A stretch of DNA of 64,000 nt from G963663775 sp963663775. Its GTDB lineage: Bacteria; Bacillota; Clostridia; Oscillospirales; Butyricicoccaceae. The number at the start of each line of letters is the position of its first letter. Position 1 is the stretch's first letter. Below the pieces are notes generated by a model, which was not told the DNA's origin, made no database searches, and was given only the letters and a program-made list of their open reading frames with translations. Positions 44,404-52,700 of this stretch are shown here, in pieces. A program made the translations under genes and the position numbers. Location: NCBI GenBank assembly GCA_963663775.1, contig OY760624.1, forward strand, positions 992,001 through 1,056,000. Direction: 5' to 3'.

Positions 44404-44646
44404 AAAATATGTCCTCCCTTGTCTGCCTGCATCCCCGATTGCCGTGAAAATGCGTTCCTATTAAGGATAGCTTGTCCTACCCAAAAATGCAAGAGCACAC
44501 GGGATAAGTTTTGCGAAAACCACATCATACTTCTGGCAAATTTACCGTAACTATGATAATATAATAAGCATACCCCGCCATATGCACTTCATAAAAATAG
44601 GAAACCAATCATTTTGATGTTGATTTTTCATCGGAGGAGTTCATCT

Positions 44647-45474
44647 ATGTCTATTTTTCTCGCGATTTTACTGGGTTTGGTGCAGGGTCTAACCGAATTT
44701 CTGCCCGTTTCTTCTTCAGGGCATTTGGCATTGATTCAAATGCTGCTCGGTTCCGATGCAGAAACCGATTACATGCTCTTTGATGTCTTGCTGCATTTCG
44801 GCACATTGATTGCCGTTGTCATTGCCTTTTGGAAGGATATTCGCCAGCTGCTGCTCGAATGTATCGGATGGATACGCGCAGGCTTCCGTATCCAAGGGCA
44901 TGCCTACCGCCGTTTTATCGTGCTGCTGCTCATCACCATCGTGCCAATTTTCCTGATTCTTCCGGTGAAAAGCTATATCGAGCAAGCAATGGGGTCTGTC
45001 ATTGCCGTTGGCGTGATGCTTTTGCTCACGGCAGCCCTGCTGCTACTTTCCGAAAAGGCAAACCATGGAAAAAAAACCGAGCAAAACGCCAAATGGACAG
45101 ATGCCCTGCTGGTTGGTGTGGCGCAATGCTTTGCCGTGCTGCCTGGTCTTTCCCGCTCCGGCAGCACGATGGTCGCCGGTCTTTTGTGCGGATTTTCTCG
45201 TGATTTTGCCGTGCGTTTTGCCTTTATCATGTCAATTCCCGTGATTTTAGGTGCAAATATTTTGGAAATCAGTGAAGCCATCGCACAGCCCTCTGCCAGC
45301 ACCATTCCGCTATATCTTTATCTGATTGGGATGGCAGTGGCATTGATTAGCGGGCTTGCTGCCATCCGCATGGTGCGATTTGTGGCAAAACGAGGCAATT
45401 TCCGTCCCTTTGCTGTCTATTGCATCCTAGTTGGAGTGATTGCCATTGCGGCAGGTGTGCTTCAGCATCTATAA
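44647..45474 (+). CDS. uppP: Undecaprenyl-diphosphatase UppP (BacA)
   Basis: Recycles the lipid carrier of cell-wall synthesis and gives bacitracin resistance when abundant. The 275-residue membrane protein contains the two family motifs: QGLTEFLPVSSSGHL near the N-terminus and GLSRSGSTMVAGLLCGFSR near 175. About eight membrane helices are visible. The ATG at 44647 follows GGAGGAG at seven bases; an earlier in-frame start at 44614 is not supported. Confidence 0.96.
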   Translation: MSIFLAILLGLVQGLTEFLPVSSSGHLALIQMLLGSDAETDYMLFDVLLHFGTLIAVVIAFWKDIRQLLLECIGWIRAGFRIQGHAYRRFIVLLLITIVPIFLILPVKSYIEQAMGSVIAVGVMLLLTAALLLLSEKANHGKKTEQNAKWTDALLVGVAQCFAVLPGLSRSGSTMVAGLLCGFSRDFAVRFAFIMSIPVILGANILEISEAIAQPSASTIPLYLYLIGMAVALISGLAAIRMVRFVAKRGNFRPFAVYCILVGVIAIAAGVLQHL

Positions 45475-45528
45475 ATTCTCCGCTTTTTGTTTATCCACCC
45501 CCATGCTTCCAAAAAAGTAGGTGTCTCT

Positions 45529-48096
45529 TTGGCAACAGGAAGAAAAAAATCAACCGCTGCAACACCTGCAGCCCGTAAAAAAACTACCGCACGTACCCGC
45601 CCTACCACAGTCGAATCAAAACCCGCAGCCTCTGGTGTACGGCGTGAGGTGTGGGCCATTCTTTATGCCGCTCTTGCGGTCATCAGTCTGTTAAGCCTAT
45701 TTCCATTCGATGGATTCTTGCTGAAAGGACTGCGGCAATTGACCGGTGCACTGATTGGCTTTGGGATGTACCTATTGCCCATTTCTTTTGCAGGTCTTTG
45801 TGCACTTCTGCTGATACAGGACAAAGGCCCCATTCGTCTGCGTGGCAGCTGCATCGTGCTGCTGCCGGTGCTGTGCAGTGCCATCATGCAGGGTATCACT
45901 GCACCAGACCAATATGGTTTTGCGATGCAAACCTTTTCCAGCTTGTTCACCAGCGGCATTGCGGGGCATTCCGGCGGATTATGCAGCGGCTGGCTGTATA
46001 TACTATTGGAATGGGCGTTCTCCTCTATCGGTGCCTTTTTGATTTTGGTATTGCTGTGCATTTCCTCTCTTTTTATCATTTTTCGGCTAACACCTGCCGC
46101 CGTGTGGGAAATGCTGAAAACACCCACCTATGAATACGAAGATGAAGAAGAACGGCAAAAATACGAAGCCCCTGTGACGCTGCCGAATCTGCACACAGTG
46201 GCGGCGGAACGCCGTGCCCGCAAGCAAGCCAAGCGACAGATTGACATTCCTGTGGATGACACGCCCATCGGCACGCCTTTACCCAAGCATGTCATCAGCC
46301 CTGCAGAATATCTGGAAACCCTGCCTCACGCTCCCGCCAATGCGGATATGACTTCTGCAGAGGATTCTGCGGAAACCGCAACCCAAAGTGACGCTTTCGG
46401 TGACATTCTTTCCATGATGCACCAACCCAAAGCGACAGCGTCCTCTGAACCGATAACAACCGAGCACTCCTGCGCATCCGATATGCAGGCAGACCCAATT
46501 ATCTCCGAAAAGCGTACCAAAGCAGAGCAAAAAGCGCAGGCAGAAGCCGAAGATGCAGCACTTGCCGCCGCTATCTCCGCCAATCAGCAAACCCCCTTGC
46601 CTGCCTATGATTATCCGCCGCTTACACTCCTGCAAGAGCCTCAGCAGCCGCATGCACAGAACAACACTGCCGAACTCACCGAAAACTCCCAACGACTGAT
46701 TGATACGCTCGATTCCTTTGGCATTGATGCAAAAATCATTCATATTGTACGCGGTCCTTCCGTCACGCGCTTTGAGCTTACCATCGAGCGTGGTGTCAAA
46801 TTTTCACGCATCACCGCCCTGTCGGATGACATTGCTTTATCGCTCGGTGCTATTTCCGTGCGTATCGCACCTATTCCCGACAAAATGGCGATTGGCATTG
46901 AGGTGCCCAACAAAACCACTGCCACCGTCTTTATTCGGGATGTCATCGGCTCTCGCAGCTTCCAATCTGCCAAAGGACGCTTGTCCTTTGCCGTCGGCAA
47001 GGACATTACCGGTTCTGCCGTCATTGGTGACATTTCTAAAATGCCCCACATGCTGATTGCAGGTACCACCGGTGCGGGCAAATCGGTTTGCATCAACTCC
47101 ATGCTGATTTCGCTGCTCTACAAATCCACACCGGAAGAAGTGCGCCTTATCATGGTTGACCCCAAAATGGTCGAACTGGGCAACTACAATGGCATTCCGC
47201 ATCTTTTGATTCCCGTGGTGACCGACCCCAAAAAGGCATCCAGTGCCTTGAACTGGGCGGTTGGCGAAATGGAGCGGCGGTATAAAGTCTTTGCAGAACA
47301 GCAGGTGCGTGACTTGGCAGGCTATAATGTTGTCATGCGCAACAAAAAGGCGGAGGCACTGCAAATGGAAGGCGGCACGCCCGATGCTTACAATATTTTG
47401 CCGCAAATCGTCATTGTCATTGATGAACTTGCTGATTTGATGATGGTTGCCGCCAAAGAGGTCGAAACCTCTATCTGCCGCATCGCACAAAAAGCCCGTG
47501 CCGCAGGCATGCATTTGATTGTTGCGACCCAGCGCCCCTCTGCCGATGTCATCACGGGCATTATGAAAGCCAACATCCCCTCCCGCATCTCCTTTGCGGT
47601 TGCCAGCCAAATCGAAAGCCGCATCATTCTGGACCAAAACGGTGCAGAAAAACTCATTGGCAAAGGCGATATGCTGTATGCCCCTTTGGGCGGCGGCAAG
47701 CCCACCCGTGTGCAGGGCTGTTTCATTTCTTCCGATGAAATCGAAGCGGTCATCACCAAGGTGAAAGAGGGTGCTACCGCTGATTACAGCGAGGAAATTC
47801 TGGAGCATATCGAACGGCAAGCGGAAAACGATGCGACGGGCAGCTCTGGCGCAGACAGTGCCTCTGAGGAAGATGAACTGCTCATGCCCGCCATTGAAGT
47901 GGTCGTAGATGCCAAGCAAGCTTCGGTTTCCCTGCTGCAGCGCCGCTTAAAATTAGGCTATTCTCGTGCCGCACGTATCATTGACCAAATGGAGGAACGG
48001 GGCATTGTTGGTCCTTTTGAAGGCTCCAAACCACGCCAGCTTTTGATTTCTCACGAAGAGTGGCAAGAAATGAAGCTGCGGCGAGATGCTCGCTGA
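45529..48096 (+). CDS. ftsK: DNA translocase FtsK/SpoIIIE
   Basis: Septal DNA pump for chromosome segregation or sporulation, about 855 residues. The N-terminus is Lys/Arg/Thr/Ala-rich, followed by four membrane helices (about 45-190), a variable linker (to about 380), the motor with GTTGAGKS (Walker A) and VIVIDELADLMMV (Walker B), and the winged-helix gamma domain at the end (about 785-850). The start is uncertain: I prefer the TTG at 45529 (weak SD AGTAGGTG); a TTG at 45487 would add 14 residues. Spacing to uppP is about 50 bases, so read-through is possible. Confidence 0.93.
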   Translation: MATGRKKSTAATPAARKKTTARTRPTTVESKPAASGVRREVWAILYAALAVISLLSLFPFDGFLLKGLRQLTGALIGFGMYLLPISFAGLCALLLIQDKGPIRLRGSCIVLLPVLCSAIMQGITAPDQYGFAMQTFSSLFTSGIAGHSGGLCSGWLYILLEWAFSSIGAFLILVLLCISSLFIIFRLTPAAVWEMLKTPTYEYEDEEERQKYEAPVTLPNLHTVAAERRARKQAKRQIDIPVDDTPIGTPLPKHVISPAEYLETLPHAPANADMTSAEDSAETATQSDAFGDILSMMHQPKATASSEPITTEHSCASDMQADPIISEKRTKAEQKAQAEAEDAALAAAISANQQTPLPAYDYPPLTLLQEPQQPHAQNNTAELTENSQRLIDTLDSFGIDAKIIHIVRGPSVTRFELTIERGVKFSRITALSDDIALSLGAISVRIAPIPDKMAIGIEVPNKTTATVFIRDVIGSRSFQSAKGRLSFAVGKDITGSAVIGDISKMPHMLIAGTTGAGKSVCINSMLISLLYKSTPEEVRLIMVDPKMVELGNYNGIPHLLIPVVTDPKKASSALNWAVGEMERRYKVFAEQQVRDLAGYNVVMRNKKAEALQMEGGTPDAYNILPQIVIVIDELADLMMVAAKEVETSICRIAQKARAAGMHLIVATQRPSADVITGIMKANIPSRISFAVASQIESRIILDQNGAEKLIGKGDMLYAPLGGGKPTRVQGCFISSDEIEAVITKVKEGATADYSEEILEHIERQAENDATGSSGADSASEEDELLMPAIEVVVDAKQASVSLLQRRLKLGYSRAARIIDQMEERGIVGPFEGSKPRQLLISHEEWQEMKLRRDAR

Positions 48097-48136
48097 TAGA
48101 AAACCACACACAACCGAACAACTGGAGGTATGCAAA

Positions 48137-48643
48137 ATGGCTCTCACGAAAATTGACCTTTCCACGCTTTCTTTTAACCCATTCACAAAAATCAAAAATC
48201 AATGGATGCTGCTCAGTGCAGGTCAAGAAGGCAAGTGGAACACCATGACCGCCAACTGGGGCGGATTGGGCGAACTTTGGTTTCGTCCTGCGGCAACTGC
48301 ATATGTGCGCCACAGCCGTTACACCCACGAATTTATGGAATCCAATGCGTTTTTCACGATGACCTTTTTGCAGGACGGACACAAAGATGCACTCGGCGTT
48401 TTAGGTTCCAAATCCGGCAGAGAGATTGACAAAATGGCGGGCTGCGGACTAACCCCCTGCTTTGTGGAAGGACAGCCAACCTTTGAAGAGGCCGAACTGG
48501 TGCTGGTGTGCAAAACACTGTTCCATCAAGATTTGGACAAATCAGGATTTTTATATCCGGAAACCATTGCAGAATGTTATCAAGACAATGATTTCCACAC
48601 AATGTATATCGGTGAGATTGTTGCTTGCTACAGCAATCCCTAA
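48137..48643 (+). CDS. Flavin reductase-like domain protein
   Basis: A 168-residue protein of the flavin reductase-like, FMN-binding split-barrel type. Typical segments are WMLLSAGQEGKWNTMTANWG, then RPAATAYVRHSRYTHEFMES and a Gly-rich SKSGREIDKMAG motif. A general NAD(P)H:FMN or related role is likely; the substrate is unknown. The ATG at 48137 follows GGAGGT at seven bases. It sits 40 bases after ftsK. Confidence 0.88.
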   Translation: MALTKIDLSTLSFNPFTKIKNQWMLLSAGQEGKWNTMTANWGGLGELWFRPAATAYVRHSRYTHEFMESNAFFTMTFLQDGHKDALGVLGSKSGREIDKMAGCGLTPCFVEGQPTFEEAELVLVCKTLFHQDLDKSGFLYPETIAECYQDNDFHTMYIGEIVACYSNP

Positions 48644-48665
48644 TAAAGGAGATAACGATACCATC

Positions 48666-49127
48666 ATGGCATTCACAATCAAACAAATCGAATCCTATCT
48701 CACGGAAAAAGGCTGGCAGTTTATCGAACATCAGGATAAAAACCAACTGATTTTACGCATGAAAATGAAAACAGTTGATACCTGCAGCATCCAAATGTCG
48801 GTTGTTAGCCCAAGCACCGCCATTTTCTATACAATTTTCCCCATCAAAATCCCAGAAAATCGCCGAACGGCAGTCAATGAATATTTAACTCGTGCAAATG
48901 GACGCCTGACCTGCGGCAATTTCCAGATGCGCTATGATGATGGTGAAGTGCGCTTTCGCTTGGGCCAATTTTCTGAAACCGCAGAAGAAATCCCCCAGAG
49001 CCATCTGGAGCAGTTAATCAATCTAGGCTGCCACATCACGGATATTTACGCACCCGGGCTGTTATCTGTGCTATATGCCGAAGAAGACCCCACTGTGGCA
49101 CTCCACCGCTGTGAAGCGAACCGATAA
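48666..49127 (+). CDS. YbjN-like protein
   Basis: A 153-residue protein with the alternating strand-and-helix layout of YbjN/CesT-like folds: IKQIESYLTEKGWQFIEHQD, then INQLIL-type strands, FPIKIPENRRTAVNEYLTRA and a NGRLTCGNFQMRYDDGEVRF strand pair. YbjN proteins are implicated in stress and surface regulation in enterobacteria; here function is unknown. SD AAAGGAG is about 13 bases upstream, and the gene follows the flavin reductase-like gene closely. Confidence 0.7.
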   Translation: MAFTIKQIESYLTEKGWQFIEHQDKNQLILRMKMKTVDTCSIQMSVVSPSTAIFYTIFPIKIPENRRTAVNEYLTRANGRLTCGNFQMRYDDGEVRFRLGQFSETAEEIPQSHLEQLINLGCHITDIYAPGLLSVLYAEEDPTVALHRCEANR

Positions 49128-49146
49128 GCTCCACATGTTACAGAAC

Positions 49147-49197
49147 AACTACAAACAGAGCGCAGCTGTAAAATGCAGCTGCGCTCTGTTTGTAGTT
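49147..49197. terminator. Perfect 22-bp hairpin between convergent genes
   Basis: Bases 49147-49168 are perfectly complementary to 49176-49197 around a seven-base loop. There is no clean T tract after either arm, so its efficiency as intrinsic terminator is uncertain, but it sits exactly between the YbjN-like gene and the convergent secreted protein gene. Confidence 0.65.
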
Positions 49198-49218
49198 CGA
49201 AATATAACTCTCTGTATA

Positions 49219-50058
49219 TCAATGCGCAGAAATAACCACCGTCTGCGTCGCATTGTCCCAACCGACCTGCGCCCCCAACGTTTCTGCCAAAAAGCGAACG
49301 GGTACCAATGTACGTCCCTCGGAAATCATAGGTGCAGTGTCCATCGCAACTGCACTGCCTTCTACTGTTGCTGTTTTGCTGTCAATGGTCACACAAATTT
49401 GCGGCTTATCCGTTCCTGCAATCGTAACCGTACGAGAATCATTATCCCAAGTGACCGTGGCGCCCAATTCCTCAAAAATACCACGCAGCGGCACCATTGT
49501 ACGGCTGTTCACAATCTGTGGCATGACATCCAGCGTCAAAAAATCGTCATTCAAGGCAATTTTGATGCCATCATCCACGCTGGGCATGGCAACCACACTC
49601 AGCCGAAGCGCATCAGACTGCACCCCATAATAAAACAGCAAATCATCCGTGCTATAGGTGCGCATTTCATTGGTTTCTAAATCTTGCAATTGCAACCCTG
49701 CATTCACTGCCGCAAAATCACTTTCCGGCGATGCCGCTTTGAGCATACTGCCGCAAACCTTGCCAAATGCCACCGCTTGTGCTGCCGTTGCATTCTCCCG
49801 CAGAAAGGTTGCCGTTATCCGCTGTGTGGTGTCCGCTGTGCCTGCGATTTCCAGCGATATTGCATCACTTTGCGCCAAAACCGTCGCATCCCCCGCTTGT
49901 GTATCCACAGAAAAAAGACTGCTGTAGTCATGGATTTCTTCATACAAGGTGACTGGTGATGCCTGCAATGCACCATGTGAAACGGAGTATGCCGCTGTCG
50001 GCAGGCAAAGCAGTGCGCCAACACCTGCCATTGCACAAATACGCTGATAAAGCTTCAT
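49219..50058 (-). CDS. Secreted protein with copper amine oxidase N-terminal (stalk) domains
   Basis: A 279-residue exported protein. The signal peptide covers about residues 1-25 (hydrophobic AMAGVGALLCLPTAAYS, then AYS-VSH). The C-terminal 110 residues hold two Cu-amine-oxidase N-domain repeats: MVPLRGIFEELGATVTWD then SRTVTI, and LVPVRFLAETLGAQVGWD then TQTVVI. These stalk domains are widespread in Clostridia and do not imply oxidase activity. The N-terminal half (about 35-165) is unassigned. Expected location is outside the cell. Confidence 0.88.
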   Translation of the reverse strand: MKLYQRICAMAGVGALLCLPTAAYSVSHGALQASPVTLYEEIHDYSSLFSVDTQAGDATVLAQSDAISLEIAGTADTTQRITATFLRENATAAQAVAFGKVCGSMLKAASPESDFAAVNAGLQLQDLETNEMRTYSTDDLLFYYGVQSDALRLSVVAMPSVDDGIKIALNDDFLTLDVMPQIVNSRTMVPLRGIFEELGATVTWDNDSRTVTIAGTDKPQICVTIDSKTATVEGSAVAMDTAPMISEGRTLVPVRFLAETLGAQVGWDNATQTVVISAH

Positions 50059-50085
50059 AAAATGCCCCTTTCCCTACTATTCCGT

Positions 50086-50928
50086 TCAGTGTTGTGCATC
50101 ATATGTGAGGTTTCGTGTCACAATGAAAAGATTGGCGAGCAGATACACTGCACTGCTGCCAAAACAAACATACCGCAAAATCGATTCGGTATCTAGCACC
50201 ACAGAGGAGCCGCCCAACATCGCACATACCAAATACCCGCCCACACAGGTGAAACAAAAAAATACTGCCAGTGATGCCATGCTAACAAACCGTGCGGGAT
50301 TTCCAGTCGCATACAAAAATGCAGACATCGCATAAAACGCATATACCAAGGCGATTGCTGCGAATAATTCAAACGCATATAGCGAAACAAACGGGCTGGC
50401 ACCGTTGTCTTTAAAGGTAATAATCAAATCAAAGCATGCCCAAAACATGGGTACCACGGTAAAGGTTGCATGCTTCTCGGTCATGTTTCCACGTGCCTGT
50501 CCAGATGCCGTATAGATGAAGGACACCGTTGTCAGCAACGCCAGTAGCCATAGCGGCACCAAAGGCAAGCTGTCCAACCCGCCTGCTTGGTACAATCCGC
50601 CTGCCGTTGCCACCCCATACAGCCCAAACAAACCCGAACCACCCATGAACAACGCTGCCAGCACTGCAAGCATTTTGTAGGCAGTATGTTTGCATCCAAA
50701 TGCCGCTTCAAAAGAGATTCCTCGGCGAGGGCGCAGCAAAAATGCCCACAACAGCATTGCAGCGAAAAATGCAACCGACAGCACAATCAATGCCCGCTGC
50801 GGCGCATTGCCTGCAATGGGCAAATTGGTTCCTGTTTCATAGCCGGTGTACAGGTTCAGTCCACGCAAAATCGCACCGAGTATGCCGAAAATTGCAGCAG
50901 CAAAAGGAATATATCGAATAGATTTCAT
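50086..50928 (-). CDS. Polytopic membrane protein of unknown function
   Basis: A 280-residue protein with seven or eight hydrophobic segments (about 8-24, 46-66, 84-108, 122-142, 155-172, 183-208, 216-240, 252-272). No catalytic motif or known family is recognised. The ATG has GGAGGC about ten bases upstream, and a small hairpin (ACCGCA/TGCGGT, 50958-50972) lies in its leader. It precedes the secreted stalk-domain gene by 27 bases, so the two form an operon. It is now separated from the antiporter gene by an IS element. Confidence 0.7.
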   Translation of the reverse strand: MKSIRYIPFAAAIFGILGAILRGLNLYTGYETGTNLPIAGNAPQRALIVLSVAFFAAMLLWAFLLRPRRGISFEAAFGCKHTAYKMLAVLAALFMGGSGLFGLYGVATAGGLYQAGGLDSLPLVPLWLLALLTTVSFIYTASGQARGNMTEKHATFTVVPMFWACFDLIITFKDNGASPFVSLYAFELFAAIALVYAFYAMSAFLYATGNPARFVSMASLAVFFCFTCVGGYLVCAMLGGSSVVLDTESILRYVCFGSSAVYLLANLFIVTRNLTYDAQH

Positions 50929-51095
50929 GCCTTGAAAGCCTCCAATTTTGAGTATCTACCGCACATTGCGGTGATATAATATTTGTCTATGTATGATTTT
51001 AGTATATCACAGAACGGGAAGCGGGCAAAGGGAAAAATCGAAAGAATCTCTTCCATTTCTCTCTCTGCCTCACCACCGCCCTGATACGATAAAAA

Positions 51096-51105
51096 AAAAC
51101 CGCTA
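51096..51105 (-). terminator. Distal half of an intrinsic terminator split by the IS element
   Basis: AAAACCGCTA here is the perfect complement of TAGCGGTTTT at 52669-52678 on the far side of the IS. On the minus strand this half is followed by a T9 run (A9 at 51091-51099 on plus). Without the IS the two arms would form the terminator of the antiporter gene, with a further TGTA/TACA pairing above one mismatch. Confidence 0.8.
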
Positions 51106-51118
51106 CTGTACGAAAACC

Positions 51119-51121
51119 ATA
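51119..51121. repeat. Left target-site duplication (ATA) of the IS element
   Basis: ATA directly precedes the left inverted repeat and is repeated at 52663-52665 directly after the right one. Three base pairs is a usual duplication length for the IS150 group. Confidence 0.7.
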
Positions 51122-51147
51122 TGAACCGACCCCCAAAAGTTAGACCT
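51122..51147 (+). repeat. Left terminal inverted repeat of the IS
   Basis: This matches 19-20 of 26 positions of the reverse complement of 52637-52662. Immediately inside, ACCGACC (51125-51131) can pair with GGTCGGT (51167-51173), overlapping the orfA ribosome binding site. Confidence 0.85.
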
Positions 51148-51179
51148 AAAAATCTAACGATTGGGAGGTCGGTATTTTC

Positions 51180-51761
51180 ATGGCAAAATATAGTTATGAA
51201 TTTAAGAAAAAAGTAGTTATTGCCTATATCAGAGGTGAAGGTGGTAGCAAATATCTAGCAAAAAAATTTGATATAGCACATAAATCTTCAATTGAGCTAT
51301 GGGTAAAGAATTATAAAGAGTTTGGAGACGAGGGCTTACTTCGTTCCAGAAAAAATGATATATATACTTTCGATTTTAAACTTCATGTGGTAGAGTTATA
51401 TCTATCAACAGAGGTCTCTTATCAGGAGTTGGCATTAACTGTAGGAATGAATAACCCTTCACTTATTAAAAAGTGGATAAATGATTTTCGGCTTGTCGGA
51501 CCTGATGCATTGAGACCTAAGAAGAAAGGTCGGAAGAAATCATTGGGATTAACAGATAAAGAGAAGAATCTACTGTCATCTTCAGAAGCCACAACAGTAG
51601 ATACAAGAGCTGAACATGTAAAACAGTTAGAAGATGAAAATTTAAAGTTACGAATAGAGAATGCTTATTTAAAAGAACTGAGGAGGTTGCGTTTAGAGGA
51701 CGAAGCACGTCTGAGAGAACTGCAAGAGTCATCCACAGCCTCCGAAGAGAGTTCAAACTGA
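51180..51761 (+). CDS. IS3-family transposase OrfA
   Basis: DNA-binding subunit, 193 residues. Two helix-turn-helix units are seen: residues about 1-50 (SYEFKKKVVIAYIRGEGGSK, then LAKKFDIAHKSSIELW) and about 60-110. A leucine zipper follows (VKQLEDENLKLRIENAYLKE). The slippery heptamer T-TTA-AAA at 51668-51674 is in frame and allows a -1 shift into orfB to give the full OrfAB transposase. SD GGGAGG lies upstream of the ATG. Confidence 0.93.
   Translation: MAKYSYEFKKKVVIAYIRGEGGSKYLAKKFDIAHKSSIELWVKNYKEFGDEGLLRSRKNDIYTFDFKLHVVELYLSTEVSYQELALTVGMNNPSLIKKWINDFRLVGPDALRPKKKGRKKSLGLTDKEKNLLSSSEATTVDTRAEHVKQLEDENLKLRIENAYLKELRRLRLEDEARLRELQESSTASEESSN
51668..51674 (+). promoter_or_regulatory. Programmed -1 frameshift site between orfA and orfB
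   Basis: The heptamer reads T TTA AAA in the orfA frame (codons at 51669 and 51672), the X-XXY-YYZ form. After slipping, the -1 frame is open without stop from here to 52600. GAGGAGG follows eight bases later. Confidence 0.7.
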
Positions 51762-52600
51762 AAGACATTCTCTCATTTATGGGGTTCCCAAAAGCTACAT
51801 ATATGTACTGGCAGAAACGTTTTGATAGAGAAAATCCAGATTCTGAACTTGAAAATATAATTATGGAAATCCGCAAAGAGAATAAAGATTTTGGCTATCG
51901 TAGGATTTATGGAGAACTTAGAAAAAAAGAAGTGTTTGTCAATAAAAAGAAAGTTCAGAGAATCATGCAAAAACTTGGGCTTCAAGTAACGTCTTTCACA
52001 AGAAAAAGTCGTAAATACAGCTCTTATAAAGGCAATGTAGGAAGAATTGCTCCAAACAGAATTCATCGTCGCTTTAGAACCAGTGTTCCTCATCAAAAGA
52101 TAACAACTGACACCACTGAATTTAAGTATTATGAAGTAGATAATAAAGGACGTATGACAATACAGAAACTATACATGGATCCATTTATGGATATGTTTAA
52201 TTCAGAAATACTTAGTTTTGGTATTGATAAGCATCCATCGGCACAAAACGTAATGAATGCATTAAACGAAGCAATAGAAATTACTTCTGATTGTATCTAC
52301 AGAAGAACTTTTCATTCAGATCAAGGCTGGGCTTACCAAATGAAGGCATACAGTAGTACTCTTAAATCAAACCGTATATATCAAAGTATGTCACGGAAAG
52401 GAAATTGCTATGATAATTCAATAATGGAGAATTTTTTTGGAGTGATGAAACAAGAAATGTATTATGGCTGCGTTTACTATAGTTATGAAGATTTGAAGGA
52501 TGCAATAGAGAAATACATATATTATTATAATAATCAAAGAATCAAGCAAAAACTATCTTGGATGAGTCCTGTTGAATATCGACTCAGCCAAGTGGCATAG
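51669..52600 (+). CDS. IS3-family transposase OrfB (catalytic part)
   Basis: DDE integrase-like domain, read by -1 frameshift from orfA. The first in-frame ATG is at 51779, but the family region begins earlier (RVIHSLRREFKLKDILSFMG). An HTH_21 segment is followed by the catalytic residues: D in ITTDTTEFKYY, D in FHSDQGWAYQ and E in NSIMENFFGVMKQE. The C-terminus YYNNQRIKQKLSWMSPVEYR is typical of the IS150 group. No frameshift or nonsense mutation is visible. Confidence 0.92.
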
Positions 52601-52603
52601 AAA

Positions 52604-52634
52604 TAGCGAAGCAGTAAAAAATACTACTTCGCTA
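52604..52634 (+). terminator. Hairpin at the end of the IS transposase transcript
   Basis: TAGCGAAGCAGTA (52604-52616) pairs with TACTACTTCGCTA (52622-52634) with one mismatch. It lies directly after the orfB stop and may end the transposase transcript or block incoming transcription. Confidence 0.6.
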
Positions 52635-52636
52635 TA

Positions 52637-52662
52637 AAGTCTAACTTATTGGGGTCACATCA
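52637..52662 (-). repeat. Right terminal inverted repeat of the IS
   Basis: Reverse complement matches the left end (TGA...GACCCC...AAGTTAGAC core). It is directly followed by the ATA duplication at 52663-52665. Confidence 0.85.
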
Positions 52663-52668
52663 ATACAA

Positions 52669-52678
52669 TAGCGGTTTT
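52669..52678 (-). terminator. Proximal half of the antiporter terminator, split by the IS
   Basis: TAGCGGTTTT on plus is the first-transcribed arm after the antiporter stop (52701). Its partner AAAACCGCTA with the T run now lies more than 1.5 kb away at 51096-51105. Confidence 0.8.
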
Positions 52679-52700
52679 GATGCTTTATGAGCCAATATGC

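Larger units (their letters stand above)
51122..52662 (+). mobile_element. Complete IS3-family (IS150-group) insertion sequence, 1541 bp
   Basis: Imperfect terminal inverted repeats TGAACCGACCCCCAAAAGTT (left) and TGATGTGACCCCAATAAGTT (right, reverse strand) continue with AGAC. They enclose orfA and orfB in overlapping frames. All three DDE residues are present and both frames are open, so the copy looks intact. It is visibly more AT-rich than its surroundings, which marks it as a recent arrival. A 3-bp duplication flanks it. Confidence 0.93.

Noticed and set aside
46837..47919. Minus-strand open frame of 360 codons
   Set aside because: It is antisense to the conserved motor domain of FtsK/SpoIIIE and has no family character; the FtsK frame is certain.
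49219..50058. Copper amine oxidase enzyme
   Set aside because: Only the N-terminal stalk-type repeats are present; the catalytic domain with topaquinone Tyr is absent.
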